This document shows, piece after piece, positions 37,301 through 51,500 of a stretch of DNA of 64,000 nucleotides; position 1 is the first letter of the stretch; every line of letters starts with the position of its first letter. The translations under genes and the position numbers were made by a program. Source of the stretch: Aulostomus chinensis (Eukaryota > Chordata > Actinopteri > Syngnathiformes > Aulostomidae); the NCBI GenBank assembly GCA_037954235.1, contig JBBMOA010000009.1, positions 22,439,126 through 22,503,125 of the forward strand, given 5' to 3'. The notes beneath the pieces were generated by a model. That model was not told where the DNA came from. It ran no database searches and saw only the letters and a program-made list of their open reading frames with translations.

Positions 37301-40300
37301 AGGAAAATTGAAGTACACAACCTTTTAATCCAAAGCAGAAACACAAAAATGAAGGAATTTGACTCTGCTTCTGAAATACTTCCAGTGGGGTTTGAAGCCA
37401 AAACAAAAAATAGTTTGCAGAATCAGGCACACACATCTTTTTTGTGTTTTGGTGGCTTCTGACATCTCTGAGGCATCCAGGAACATAGCAGATCCAAACA
37501 AGTAAACTCAGTCAAACTTTGACACTCCCGCTAAGAGTTGTATCAACATATTTTGATGCACTTTTTAACGTAGATCATGAGAAAAGCTTTGTGGAAATGG
37601 TGAAATTTCAAAGAAACACTTTCTGTTTGGCGTATTTTTATACTTGCTTGAGATCGTTTTGGCCCTTCTTTTCAAAAAGAGTGCAAAATAAAGCAGTGAT
37701 CTTGATATTCCTAATCTTTGATTTAACTTAGCTGATACTAACTTGTGCTCTAGAACAGTTACATCCTGCCCAACTGGCAGTATTTCCTCTGGGCCTCTCT
37801 ATTTTTGGCGAATAGAAGGTTGTTTTCTCTTCTACTCTGTTGTAACAGTCAAGTGCAACGTCCTTCTTCTGATAGCATTACGTAGACAATTTTATTTATG
37901 TCAGACCAGAAGATGGAAACACACCCAAAGCACATTCTCTCTTTTTAAACATGTCCTCAGTTCACTTAAAATTCAATTGATTCAACAACTCTTAAAGTCA
38001 AATAACTATCAGAGTGTTGTCTTATATTTTCTAATGACGTTAAGTAGCCTGAATATTAGGACTTCTAAATGATCAAGCTCTTTAAAACTCACCATTACCT
38101 ATCTAATAATAGTAACAACAGTAATAAAAAAAAAAATCAAACGAAAGCTTGTGAATCCATGGTGAAGATGAGGCTGGGAGAAAATCGTCAAAGATGAAAA
38201 GTGGCATGATGTGAGTGATGAGATGGACTTCAGCGGTCACTGTGTGGTTCCACCAGTATGTAAAATGGTAATAAAGATGTGTCTCCTTGATGGAGGACTG
38301 CAGATTGATGACTTTGTAGAATTCACAAGCTCTGATTGGATTGTCTTTGACTTACAAGCAGTTAAATATTTGAGTACAAATCTTGTTGAATTATTGAGTT
38401 TGCTCCTAAAGCTCTGTCTTGGTCTAAATACGGTATGTCCTCGCTTGGCCTCAAACCAAGAATATGAATTACAAAAGCCTGTAGTGCTTCACGGTATGAA
38501 TAACACTTTGCCCAGTGAGAGCCAGAGTTCCTGTCTTGGCTATCATGTTACATGAATATTAGAAAAGCCTCTCTAAGACGGACTCTTACACTCACTGAAT
38601 TATTAACAACGTAACTGTTGTTTAGTCAAACATTGCTCTCTGTTTTAAGGGCCGTACCACTGCCCTGCCGCTCTCGGTGCTCCTCTTTTATGGTCAGAGG
38701 CCTTTTTTCATTTCGCTATATCACTTTTATCCTCATCCACTGTGACAGGGACACACAGTGCCTGTATCTAATGTTGTGAAATGTTTTGAATGTGAATTTG
38801 TGGAGTGAAGCAAGTACTGTATCTAAAACTATTTTGCGCTGCTGAATGAAGTCGGTACATTTCCGTCTGATTGTGTTAAAGAATTGTGATGGGTAACGTA
38901 CCCTTGAGGCTAAATTTGATACGATACAAATGTGACAATCCTTTTTGACCATTTTATTTAAGAAAGTACTTCGGTTATTAATGTTATTTTCAGTACTGTG
39001 TTGGTTGGGGGCCAAAAAATAGGATCAAATAAAATTTAATCATTTTTTTAACTTAAAAATTGCTGTAATTTTAATGTCCGTCGTAGTAATTTAACAGCAA
39101 GCATCACTCATGGCCATCATCACGATAGAACGTGCGTCATTTCCCATAAACCCTTTGACGGCTGAACGTGACCGCTTTACACGAGGGGCGGGACCGTGAA
39201 TGATGTCATTACTGTAAAAAGGCAAAGACATCCAAGATTACACTTAAAAAACTGACTGTGAGACTGTTGGTGAGTATTGCAGATATGAAGTTAAGAAGAC
39301 ATAAGCACCCGTACTGCCGTGCTAGTACCTTTTCATCTATTCATATGGAAATCACTGTTCAATTTTGTTAAAGTCCCAAAGGTTGTAATATGTTGTGGAT
39401 GCCAATTTGGCTCCGAATACTGAAAGTAAATCAAAGGAAGATGTTTAATTGACAAGAGATTGTAATGAGTCATTGTGGAACAGAGCTGAGAAGAACTCAA
39501 CAGGCTGCATATACATGAATGTGTTGCTCCGTGTACCAGGGAGAACATGACATGTGACGCAGGTAGTCATGTTTCTGTGTGACAGGATTTTACAGTCGCC
39601 TCTAGCACTAATCCTCAGCAGCAATAATTAGGAGGTGAATGGTTATAACACAGTAATCTAAGGTATTTCGTTGCTGGATGATGTTGACTTCATGTTCAAT
39701 TATTATTATTATTATTTTTTTTTTTTTACAAATCTTTCTTTGATGTAGCTCTCTATATTAAATGAAAAAGTTGGTCCTTTTTAATCTTTTGGAGTCTATT
39801 GCTTTTTCATTTAGATACCACATTCTAAAATAAGCACTATATCACCTTTAGATTAAGACTCGAAAATTGATGTTTTGTTCGATTTGACGCATTATTATAT
39901 CAACATAACTGGTATTTGGAATTGATGACACTGGTGTGAGGAAACTTTCTTGACTTAATACTATACAAGAATTGTCCAGATTTTTGAACTAATTATAACT
40001 AGTTAAAAAAAAGAAGCTGATATTGACTAGAAACCAACAAGCTTCCGCCCTTACTTGCTTATAGTGCGGTCAGTAATGTCTTTAATGTACATACTGTATA
40101 GATTTATATTGCTATTATAAGACAAGCAAACAAACCAAGGTCCTGCCATTTACACATCAGAGCTTATTTTCTATTCCAAGGCCAGCAAATGTTTGTGCTC
40201 TGGAGTACACAGGTCCATGTTTGCAGTACAAAACTCCACTGAGATTTATATTCTGCATCACAACATGCAGCGAAAGCTGATAAAAGGAAAAGGAGGTCAG

Positions 40301-41410
40301 AGAGGACACTTCGTGGTTTGCCACCCAAAGGAAGATAGTTTTGCCTGGAATAATGTGTTGGGTTTATTTTTAACCCTACGTACACGCCACAGAAGCTGAA
40401 TTCTTAACCTTTTAATGGATTTTAAAGCCTAAATGTTGAATTCAGGCTGGTGAGATACGCAGGCTCACAATTCTGGTCATGTGTGTTATCTGTACGTTCA
40501 TTTTCTCTAAATAAAAATAACAGGTGTTGCACAGCATTTTGGGGTCCTGCAGAACACTTTGACCAGGTGGTGCTAGATGAAAAAGTGGGGGGGGGGGGGG
40601 GGGGCACCACGATTACCCAAACGAATCTTCTGATAACTGTGGATGTCTGTATTGTGTTAAAGCTTTTTGTGTATGTCATTGCGGCCTGCAGTGCTGGACA
40701 GAGACACGCTAGTGACACGTTTTTCATACTGGGCTTGGCCTCGGCCTCGTGGATGGAAATCTGTATATAACCTTCATATGATGTTTTTATAGTAGACCTG
40801 ATGCTGCTGGCCGAATGTACAATACTACATTGGAAAAAGGATGTTTTGTTGAACAGTTTCATCAGTAAGCTAGATCATCTGCCTTTTGTGTTTCTGTGTG
40901 TTTGGACTACAAACATGAGGGGAGAGATTGGCAGTCAGTAGACTGAAGTAAAAAGCCTCTGCTGCCTCCATTTTTATGTACTAAATTGGAATTGAATTGA
41001 ATGGTTTGATTTAAAGATTCCTGCTACTGCATTGTAGGAAGGTTGGAAGATATTTGTTTGTAGCTGGTTTTAGTCCTTTCATGAGATTAGTTGACATGAA
41101 AAAGGGTAGAAAATTACGCCAGGCTTTTCCCTTTTTACAGGTTTGAACGCCAGGATAGAAAAGAAATGTATGCAAATATAACATTTGCAATTCTATTGAA
41201 TGTTTATACAGCAATTACATTTTAACGCACATAATCCTTCAGATCATCCAATACTCTGTAAAATCACTATCAGTAGAAACTGGCTGTTTGGATGTATTTA
41301 TTTATTTTTTGCTCAGAAATATTGGAGTATGTGAGCATGTTTTGCTGCTATATGTGCAGTGTGTAGGTACATACAGGCTATGTGTCAAACAAGCAGTGTA
41401 TATACTGATG

Positions 41411-41472
<62 letters not shown>

Positions 41473-44400
41473 CTCTGGGGCTTTGCTTGAAACCACCATT
41501 TTTAAGACACATAAAAAGCTGCAAAATTCACGAGTGCCGTATTTACTGTTGTATTTTTTGACCGTAGCACAAAATATTAGAATATACGATGCTTTTGTTG
41601 ATCATAGACTTCCTTTTACTGAAAACCCATCCAACCTACCCTTTAACTTTGAGATGAGAGAACCCGTCGTTCAACAATTCAAACTTCCTTCTCTGTTTTA
41701 AAACTCATTCCTCTGCTATTCTGTTAGAACAAAAAATACAAGATTATGAAAATGCTGACTGCAAAAAAAAAAAATTCACATCCATTTGTAACTAAAGGTT
41801 AAGAGATAGTTGTTTTTTTTAATTTCCCAGAGCTGATCAGGGTCAAGAGACAGAAATAGGAAAAGAAGTGTTGCCAGAGGAAGAGAAAGTTGCCTTGAGG
41901 CTTTTAAAAGTTGCACAGAATGAGAGGCATAAAAATGAAGGCATGCAGTAAGAGAGAAGAAATAACGGAAGGGTTGCTCTGGGGCCCTCGTAGAGTGACG
42001 AGAGGATGGACAGATGGTGTATTGTGTTCACATTAGCATATCTTAATTTGAAGCAACAGCACAACACTCGACTTTGTCATGCATCTGTCTGTTTGTGGGG
42101 GGAAATGTTGACTGTGACATACCAAAAAAGCCGCTGTGACAGATAAAGAGGTTTGCTTACGCCTTCTAGGCTTTTCACTGGATATTAAGATATCCCACAA
42201 AAGTGTTTGTTGTTCACCACCTGAGACGAGTGTCGGGGCTTTTGAGGTGACCGTTTGCCAACATAATGAAATTGAACGAGGTTCATCAAACTCATCACGA
42301 GCCGCAGCTGACCATCGGTTACGTTTCAAACCAACAGCTATCGTCACACCTAAACTATCCGCCGCTGTCTCCTTAAAGTTGCTTAAAATCTTTGTGGTTA
42401 AAGCACAAATGTACAATTCGAAGCCTGACAAGTTAAATGAGTATCAACCAAAACTACAACAGAAAAGTCATAAAAGAACGAACCAATTCTGCCCAGTTCT
42501 GGAGAATGCTGGCTTAGTGAGCTCAGCAAGCGCAGAAGCCCAGTAATGATTTCTCAGCACCAAACTTGGAAACAAATCCATCAAACAAATCACCTTTAAA
42601 AGCTTAACCACTACATGTTGGGGATAAAACACTTTTTGTTCAAATCATCCTATTTGTAGTCATTTTTATAACTTTCTTCTACCCCAATCAACCTTCTTCC
42701 AAAAACCGCTGCCTCTGTTTGTCTGATGCTGAGCCTTTTAGAAATTTTTTTTAAAAAATAACACTTCCTCTCCAGTTCCTTGGTTTCACATCTCGTGCCA
42801 AGCTCGATGCTGCTCGTCTGACTCAGAAGCACCACACCCCTGCTGTAAGGAAATTTTGGGGTAGTTTTCTAATCTCTGCACAGCATCTGAGTAGAACCCA
42901 AGCTTGATGCATAATGAATGACAAGAAATAGATGATGAAAAAGTTGTCGACACCTGGGCACCATCTGTGCCAAGAAAGTTCTTTTTGATTCCCCCACACC
43001 CCTCCCTGTCTCTCAGTTATCCTACTTCTGTCTGTGTTTCATGGCGAGAAACACCTTCTGAATGAAAATTGCTGTTGCCACGGAAATATTTGTAGAACAC
43101 AGTTGAAGCATTGCTGCAACCTCAGATTTCCCCAAACCATTTCCTTTTTTTTTGGGCCGTCGGCATAAGCACTTTTTTGTTGTAACATCAGAGTGTTTGG
43201 ACCGTATGATGAGTCAGGAAGGAGATGTACGCCATCATTTTTTTCATCATTCTCTTTCCTCTCATTAACATTAAAGATAAAGATGCTGCGTCTGTCCTGA
43301 AACATGGATGCAAAGCTCTCTAAAGCAGAAATTAAGACCCGACTCTCCTTTCCTGTGACCTCTTCAGTTTTTGTGCATTATCTTCCCTATTAATGGAGAG
43401 GTCCTGCTCCCTTCATGTCCACAGGATCCAATTTATTTCAAATGCATGTACACAAAAATCCTTTTTCTTCTCAGTGGTTCGACTCTGCCGGTTGAATGAT
43501 GACGCTTTCGTCAAAACAACGTTGAAGCATGTTGATGATGCATCATCCAGATTAACTTTAGAATGCTACATACAAGGATTGATTTTAGGATGAATTCAAC
43601 TGCTGTATTGGGCAGCCGTGTGTCGTTGTCGTCGCCCACCCCCCCCATGCTATTTTCTAGCCTTTAAGTACCCACTTTTTTTTGTTTCTCCTGGGCAACG
43701 TGCTTTGTGTGAGATGGCTTGATAACATGAGCTGTTTTCAAAGGTTATTGAAAGGGAAACTGCTACTGTGTGGATTACACTGAGCTATTGATCTCTGTTG
43801 CTGTAATTTTTTAATCGAGCAAGAAATACTTTTGCACAGATACTGCAAAGTGAACATGGACACAGAGGGAGAAGCAAAAAGTGATAATCTAACTACAGTC
43901 ATGATGTTTGGTGTTTGGTTGCATCAGCATATTTGACTTTTTTCACCCCTGGAATGTGTAGTCTGCTTACTTGAGGGCCTTAGATGAATAAAATAAGATA
44001 TAAGCTTTCATTTTGAGCTGTTGTATTATAAGATACAATTTCATTTGTCAGGCAATGTGCTTTTACAGGGAAAAAGTGTTGTGCTTATCATGATGGGGAA
44101 AAATAATGTATTTTTTTTCTCAAACAAGTTCATGTAAATTTGCACCAATAAAGTAGATGTGAGAAGAGGATTTCTTCATTGTTGCTGTCCAGACAAGAAG
44201 TGATGGCGACCAGCACCGTAGCTTTCTGAGGAGCTTAACAACTCCCAAAGTACTAAAGCAAATAATGCCAAGTACTGACAACAAAAAAGAAAAGAAATAA
44301 AACCAAAAATTACCCAAAATGAGCTGACAATCCTTGTTAGCGGTTGCTACTAGCGTTTGTATACCTTGCTAAGGGTGAGCTAATGTTTTTTTCAAAGTTT

Positions 44401-47136
44401 ACTGTGATTCGTTTCCATGCATTTCATTAAAAAAAAACCAAAAAACTTCGGAACCAACTCTGGTTCACCTGCAGCCTGACACTGCCTCTGATTGGCTAAT
44501 GTTTGGTGCCTAGTTTAGGTCTGTGGACTGGGTCCTCATAGAACACTGGTTTATTGTTGATGGAGGGTTTTGACAGAAAAACTTGAGCTTTGTTGATTCA
44601 CAGCTACTTTATCGTGTTTCACGGTACATCCTGTAATGTGTAACGTAAGTCCCACCACTTATACTTTGATAATTGTAAACATCACATCCCTTAAGAGCTC
44701 TCTCAGACAGGTTTACCATCAATGACTTACATTCAGAGCGCTGAAACTAACCATAGGAGTAAATGGAGCTTCCTGTATTGATTGTTACTGATGCTGTTGA
44801 AAGTGCAATCTTTAACCCTGTCAGAGTGAAAGATTGTGATGCCGTTCATGCTTGAAGCGAGTCAACGCATGCAAACGTATCAAACACCACTTTTCTCACT
44901 GTCCAAATGGTCTGATGCTTTCTGTGGATGGCAGAAATTGTGGGTCGCAACTCGCCACATGCCATTGGATGACCTGCTTGAACAATGACAGTGTCAACCT
45001 GATGGCTCACACCTTACACTTCATCTATGCTGCAGTGCCTTTGTGCACGAGGACATTTTCCAAGTTGAATGCTTGTCATTTCGGTTTAAGCTTGGAGAAT
45101 GATGCTCACAGTGTCAGGGAACATTGCAGCTGGGTCACCAACAGCCAAATGGAATATTGAAAAATGGATGTGTCCGCATTTTGGGTGTCAGGAGGCTTCC
45201 TGCTTCCGAGGAAATATACCTCCGCAACATAACAGGGAGATGGCCAATATTTCTTTGGGTAAATGGGGATGATGGTTTACTAGAATATCATACTATCTTC
45301 TGCTGTATATTCAGCAAAACCTTCTGTTTATCATGAAATATATGCTAAATGATTACATGTTTTTTTCTTCCGAACTTGTATGTGTTTTCAGTCAGCGGTC
45401 TTCTGAAGAGTATTGAGGGAGCCCATTTGGAGGTTGTGGTAAAAAGTCATCCTGCACTGGTTCCCATGATGCATCTCCTTCCAGAGAATGTCCTTGTTTC
45501 CGGAGATGAGAACATTCCTGGACTCACAGCTTCTCCAACAGGTAAACACTGGGCAAAAGAATCAGTAACACGCCCCCATCCAGCAATCTAGTCTCCTCTC
45601 AGATGTTAGAAGATCTGTGACTCCCAGTCTGGCCTCTGGGGAAACATGAGGCAGTGTTTGGATGGAAAAGAACATATTCATCTTCTGTAGTACATCCAAA
45701 ATTGTTGCACATGATCAAGACAAGAAACTGTTCTTATGAAGATAAAGTAAACACTTGAATAAGCAGGAAAAATGCCTCCATTCCTTCACAATGTGCTTCT
45801 GAAAGAGAGGCCTTGAGCTTTTGATCATCAAAATATTTGTATTTAATGTTTATGCCAAATGTAAAGGAATTCCCTCCAGCTGCTGCTGAGCTATCATGCT
45901 GATAGTCCAAAACAGATGGAAGTGGTGGCGTAAAAGTAAAAAGCAACAATGACTAAAGAATGACAGGCAAACGGTAAAATGGTGCATCCTGTCATGACTT
46001 GGAGTTTTTTTTTTTGATTTGCAATTTACTCTATGTGTTTCATCTCTGACAAAAAAAAAAACAAAAACCCAAAAACCTGTCATTGTTTTGTTGGTTGCTG
46101 TGTGACTCAATCCTCAGTGGTGGAGCTGCAGTGATTTCATACTGGATATATTTTGGCCTGTTCATGGTTTGACTTCACAGTGGTCAAATAACAGTGGCAC
46201 CAAAAGTTGAATTACAAAGACATCAACTCTGTCTGGAATATGATCCAAATATGACACTCAGCAACTTCAGCAACTGCTAACTTGTCTTTCTCAAGGAAAA
46301 TGACATTCATCGTTGTGATTATTTTGGCATTTTTTTCTTTGGGGGTGGGGGGGGTGGCTTGGTTCTATCTGAAGTTTAAATGTCTGCAGTACTTGGAAAG
46401 TAAGTTTCTAAGGGGGAATGTAATGAAGTCTGACAGTGCAGAGCTATTATCATCGGGAGTCAGTGGGAGGTATGGTAGCAGGCTAATCCTCTTCATGTTC
46501 TGGGGCTGTGAGCAGCACAAACCTAAGCTGCCTTTTAAGACCACAGCCACCGGCTTGATATTCACGCCGCATTCAGAACAGTCCAACTCTGCGTTCTACA
46601 GACAAGGGCTGCAGTGAAATGCATGATGGCTACATTACTCTTGAAGAGATTACAATCACACTGGTGAATTTCTTTTGCTTGTGTCTGAAAGGGGTGATTG
46701 CCACTTTTATACCCTAGCCGCAGCGCGCTCTCCAGCTATCTCACCAAGTGTCAAATTGTTAACAGTTATGTTGAATTGTCTGACACCATTTCTGTGTGTT
46801 TTAAGGATTTCAGTTATTGTCATGAAGCAGCTTAGTCAACATTGGAGCAGACGGGCCACGCAATCAGACTATATATAGGAGGCTACTGTGTGTAGTACAT
46901 TATGCTGATCCTCAGTCACAAACCAACAGAAGACCTGGGGATAGAGTTCTTGGCATGGGTACTTATTTGGCCCTCGAGGTTTATATTTTTAAAAGTCATA
47001 TTTTTTACCCGTAATGTGTAGAGCACCAGTGTTGTGTACCCTCGAGCATTGTGAAAATGATGTTTAAATTGATGCCCCTCTCATAGAAAATTCTGCTGCG
47101 TGACAAGTCACTGAGTGATGAGAAGTTATTGGTGTG

Positions 47137-47182
<46 letters not shown>

Positions 47183-47789
47183 TAGAGAGAGAGAGTTCCC
47201 CAATAGTGACTCGGGGGAGATTGTCCACTATTTTGGAACTTGCTTGTTTTCGCAGTTTAATTTAAGATTCAAATTATTATTATTTTTTTTTTATAACTGG
47301 TTCACAACTTAAGTACAATAAATGTTGATTCATGTCTTATCAAGACCTTTACAGCTCGTCTGTAAATCGATAGACTAAACTGATAAACCAAGAACAATTA
47401 ATATTTCAGTAAAAAGACCCAACCATCCAACTAAGATGTTTGACTTGAGGAGTCGTGTGCTTTGGGGACTGTTTGACCGTGCAGACGAAGTGGGGCTGTG
47501 GTGGAACATTTTGATGCAGCCTTTTGCTTTTGAAGCTGCAGGTGCTTTTCTCACTTTCCACAAAAAAACCATGGCATCTCTGGATGTATTTCAGGAGCTT
47601 TGTGAGATTCTCTGTCTTACTGCTGTTCACGTTTCCCATCCTCTGTGTAAACCCTAAACTTGCACATTGTGAGTGTTTGGTTGGCGTGGATTCAGTTTCT
47701 TCACTGTCTTTCAAAAACTTTGAGGGAAGGAAGAGGAGATGGGTGGCAGGAGGACTTGTTTTGTTTCAGTGAGGGAGCGGGGGGTCATG

Positions 47790-47845
<56 letters not shown>

Positions 47846-48464
47846 TGAATAAAACAAAATGTGTTTTACTGATGCAGGCTGTCTGAATTGATGTGGCCAC
47901 ACACACACACACACATCATCATCCATAAAGTGCAGCTGCAGTGGTCATTGTGGAGAACACCAAACGGTGTGGTGAGGCATTCGGTTAATCGACTGTGGCT
48001 GTGGCGTCTGCAGGTAGCGTAGCAGTAGCTCACTTTTGGTTAAGCTTCCTAACTATCTGATTAATGATGTTTTACCTGGATTTCAGAAACCTTGGAATAG
48101 TCTGTAAAGAATAAATGAAGCAGCAAAAGTAAATGTCTGGACATTCTAAGTGGGTTTACCCAGCCAATACCTCCAGCACGCATCAGCTAACATAACTGCA
48201 GTAACTCAGTGCCTTATTGGAAAGCCAATTTAATGGTGCGGGATGATGTTACATTGTCGCCTTTGAAGCCAGCTGCTAGAGTGGCTAAAAATACAAACAG
48301 CTAAAGTTGAAATTTGGACATGAGCATCTCGCAGTGTGTAACAGTTTAAGTGGAGCGTCTCAGCTTGACTAAAGCTGCCATACAGCACCGCATGTTTCCA
48401 GGATCCAACCCTTTGAGTTGTTTTACTGATAATTCATATGGAGAAATTCAGCTCAGTAACTTAG

Positions 48465-48523
<59 letters not shown>

Positions 48524-51500
48524 GCAAAGTTTCCACAGCTTTGACACTGACTCAAACCATGTATTTTCCAATCTCTCCACCTCTACTTTTAGAACTTCTG
48601 GGCTACGCTTTGATAAATTTGCTGGGAGCGATGAGGAATATCAGGGAATTTTACATATGGGTCACAAACAGGGATATACTCAAATGTATTTTTCTACTTG
48701 TTTCACCCATTTATCACACCAGATGGTGGAGTTTTTTTTTTTAAAGCTGTTTTTCCTGCACAGCAATCCCAACAGAACAGCAGCAGGTCTGAGTTGAAAA
48801 CAAAATTAACAAACCAGAGGGGGGGGAGTGTCATTTAGGACTCTGAAGTGACCCTATGTCACAGCGAACTTAACGTGTTCTTCCTGTCAACAGGAGATGC
48901 TCTGTTGAGGCCTGTGCTGCTCAAGACGTTACCTTTCAACCTAAACAGACTGACCATCTCCCTGCAGCCGTCTCTGGAGAAGTTTGAGAGCCAGCTGCTG
49001 CAGCTTATCAATGCTGACTGCCATAACACGGTGAGGCTAGGCTTCCACAACACACGCCACGCCACATTAGGGAGAGTAGCAGAAGACCTAGCGAAGGGTG
49101 TGCATAGCAACTAAAGGAATGACCTCTTTTCTGCTACCATGTCCAATCATTTTTAATCTCTTATTCGTATACAGGGGTCTTCAGGGTGGACATTAGAGTG
49201 CACCAAAAAAATATTGAGAAAAATGTACTATCAATATAGGGAGGGAAATATTGAAGTATATATGTCTATTAATCATTACAGCCTTTAAGTAGTATTTATG
49301 ATGTCTCTGCACTGGGAAAAGAACGTACGGTTTTGTGATAACAAGGCACAAACACTATCCAATAACATTTCATCCCTCTGAGGCACATTCCTCAAATTAA
49401 AGATGGCCACGATGGCCTTGACACACCTCTGCCAAGATTGTTTTCCTCTGCCTGATGCTTTCCTTTATCTCACTTTCTGCTAGTTTAGTCTGTAACCACA
49501 AGCCTTTTTTTACAGCTGCCACTGCAATTTAAGGCACATCACCACCTAATGAAACAGGGTTTATCGGTTCTTCTTTTTCCTTGTCAATGGAAGCCAGATG
49601 GTTTACCTTTTTTGGCATGTGCAACTGATGGACTAGCTTTCTTTTGTTCTATGTACATGATTTGGGTGCATCTGTTCACTTGAGCTGAAATATGATGTTT
49701 TCTGTATATAGTGCATGAAGTTCCACAATATCTGTAAACAATATTTCAAAACAATCATGAGCGTAATTTAAATCATTCTCAAGATGCACAAGGTCCTTTT
49801 CTCATTCAGCTCCATCTCGTCATCTTAACTAGCTGATTTTACTGCTTTTGGGAGTGTAAACAATGTAAAATGAGTCATTTCAAACATCCAAATGAGTGTC
49901 TTGTTGTTGCCTGGCAGTAAAATGTACATCGACTCTGAACAGCTAACTTAACATTAAAACAACAACAAGAGTAGAGGAATGAGTGGGTGCTGTGATGACA
50001 GGCAGCCACCTGAGAGTACATGAGGTGTTTCAAGTTGCCACTTGGTGACATTTTCATGACAGTCCATTGCAACACTTGAATTGATTCCCCTGTCAGTCAC
50101 CTGTCAAGATCGCTCTTCACCTCACAAGTCAACAAAACCACCATCCAGCCCAATCCGGGCTGGGGGGGGTGTTGGTACATCACCATTTCCCTGTCTTCTG
50201 AATCTGCAGACTAAAGCTTGAAGAGAGGGATGATTAAAAAAAAAGTGAAACATGACAAAAAAATAACCGTAAACTTACTCTTGAAATTAGAAGCAGGAAA
50301 TACAGAATGCTCTCAACTTGTGTAGTCATTCTACTGACATCTACAGATGTTTCCTCCATAAGGAATTAGATTCAAATAGAGGAGAGTAAAGTACAACTTC
50401 GTCTTCTTTTTTCACCGTGATGTAAGTGACATCTTGTATGAATCATTTTATCATTTTTGGTTTTTTCAGTGTTGTTTCTCCGTCTTCTTTCGCAAGATGT
50501 GTTTTGACAGTTTTCACAACCGGATGAAGTTGCGTTGATTAGTAAAGTGTTCCAGACTTTTATAACTTTAGCGGCATGACGACATTCTCACGTCTGCCAA
50601 GGGTGTTGATACATGCAGAAGTCAGATTAATTACAGCTTTTTAATTAAAACGTGCTTGTGAGTGTGTGTGTGTGAGAGACATGTCCTCGTAGACCAAAGA
50701 CGAAAGTGTGTGTATGTGTGTGACCTTTAAAAGTGTGACTCCAGCTGGATTGTCAGCAAGCTGTCTTTGAAGTGATGCTGACACCTCACCCACCAACTCA
50801 ATTTTACCATTGTGTGTGTGTGTGTGTGTGTGTGTGTTGGTGTGTATGACTTCATGCCAGTGTGTCTGTGCTTAAATTAGTATTGAGGCAGAAACTGAGT
50901 GACAAAAATGAGGAGGAATGGGGTGGTGGATGAATGTACAGTGCAGCATGAGACAAATCCTTTATGCTGGCTGCTAGTCTGACATATAGCCTTCACATAA
51001 TCTCCCCATAAGCATTATAACTATTTTTAGCTCCACAAACTACCAGAGTGTGATTTCTGTTTTTCTTTCTTTTTTTTACAACTCACATTACCATACATTA
51101 TACAGCCAGTAGCCCAGATCTTGTGCTTTTCATGTCAACTACTGCAGCCACTCCCCATATCTTTAGAATTTGCTGTAAAGAGCACAAAGCTAATTTAAAC
51201 TTCTCCAAAACACACTGACCTCTGTGTTTAAAATATGATCATCCGGGGATTACTTTAAAATCTCTGCCTCCCGAAAGTGCAGCAAGAGGCTACCTCACCT
51301 CAAATGACCCCTAGCAAACGTTCACCTACATTTTCAATCCGTCTACTCCAGTTGATAAAAGGGCCTGATATCTTGTCAGAAATTGTGTAACATCTCAGCT
51401 CATGATCAAAAGAGCGGGGAGAACAGAGAACGATAAGGGGGAAGAGTCGAGCAAGGGAGGACCAATGCCATGCCGCAGGCAGAACAAAACGCCTCAGGCT

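Larger units (their letters stand above)
36432..45391 (+). other. nphp4 intron 4 (about 9 kb)
   Basis: Holds SINE copy 3, an 18-base G-run and a long (AC)n tract; otherwise unique AT-rich sequence. Minus- and plus-strand frames near 42.0-42.5 kb have no recognisable motif. Confidence 0.8.
45542..48893 (+). other. nphp4 intron 5 (3.4 kb)
   Basis: Contains three dinucleotide repeats (47140-47195, 47791-47842, 48468-48522) and no supported gene. Confidence 0.8.

Noticed and set aside
42033..42546. 132- and 136-codon frames on opposite strands
   Set aside because: No recognised domain; opposite-strand open frames over the same bases suggest base composition rather than coding. A decayed repeat cannot be excluded.
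47791..48522. Closely spaced identical repeats resembling an array
   Set aside because: They are dinucleotide microsatellites in a vertebrate intron; there are no spacers or repeat units of a CRISPR array.
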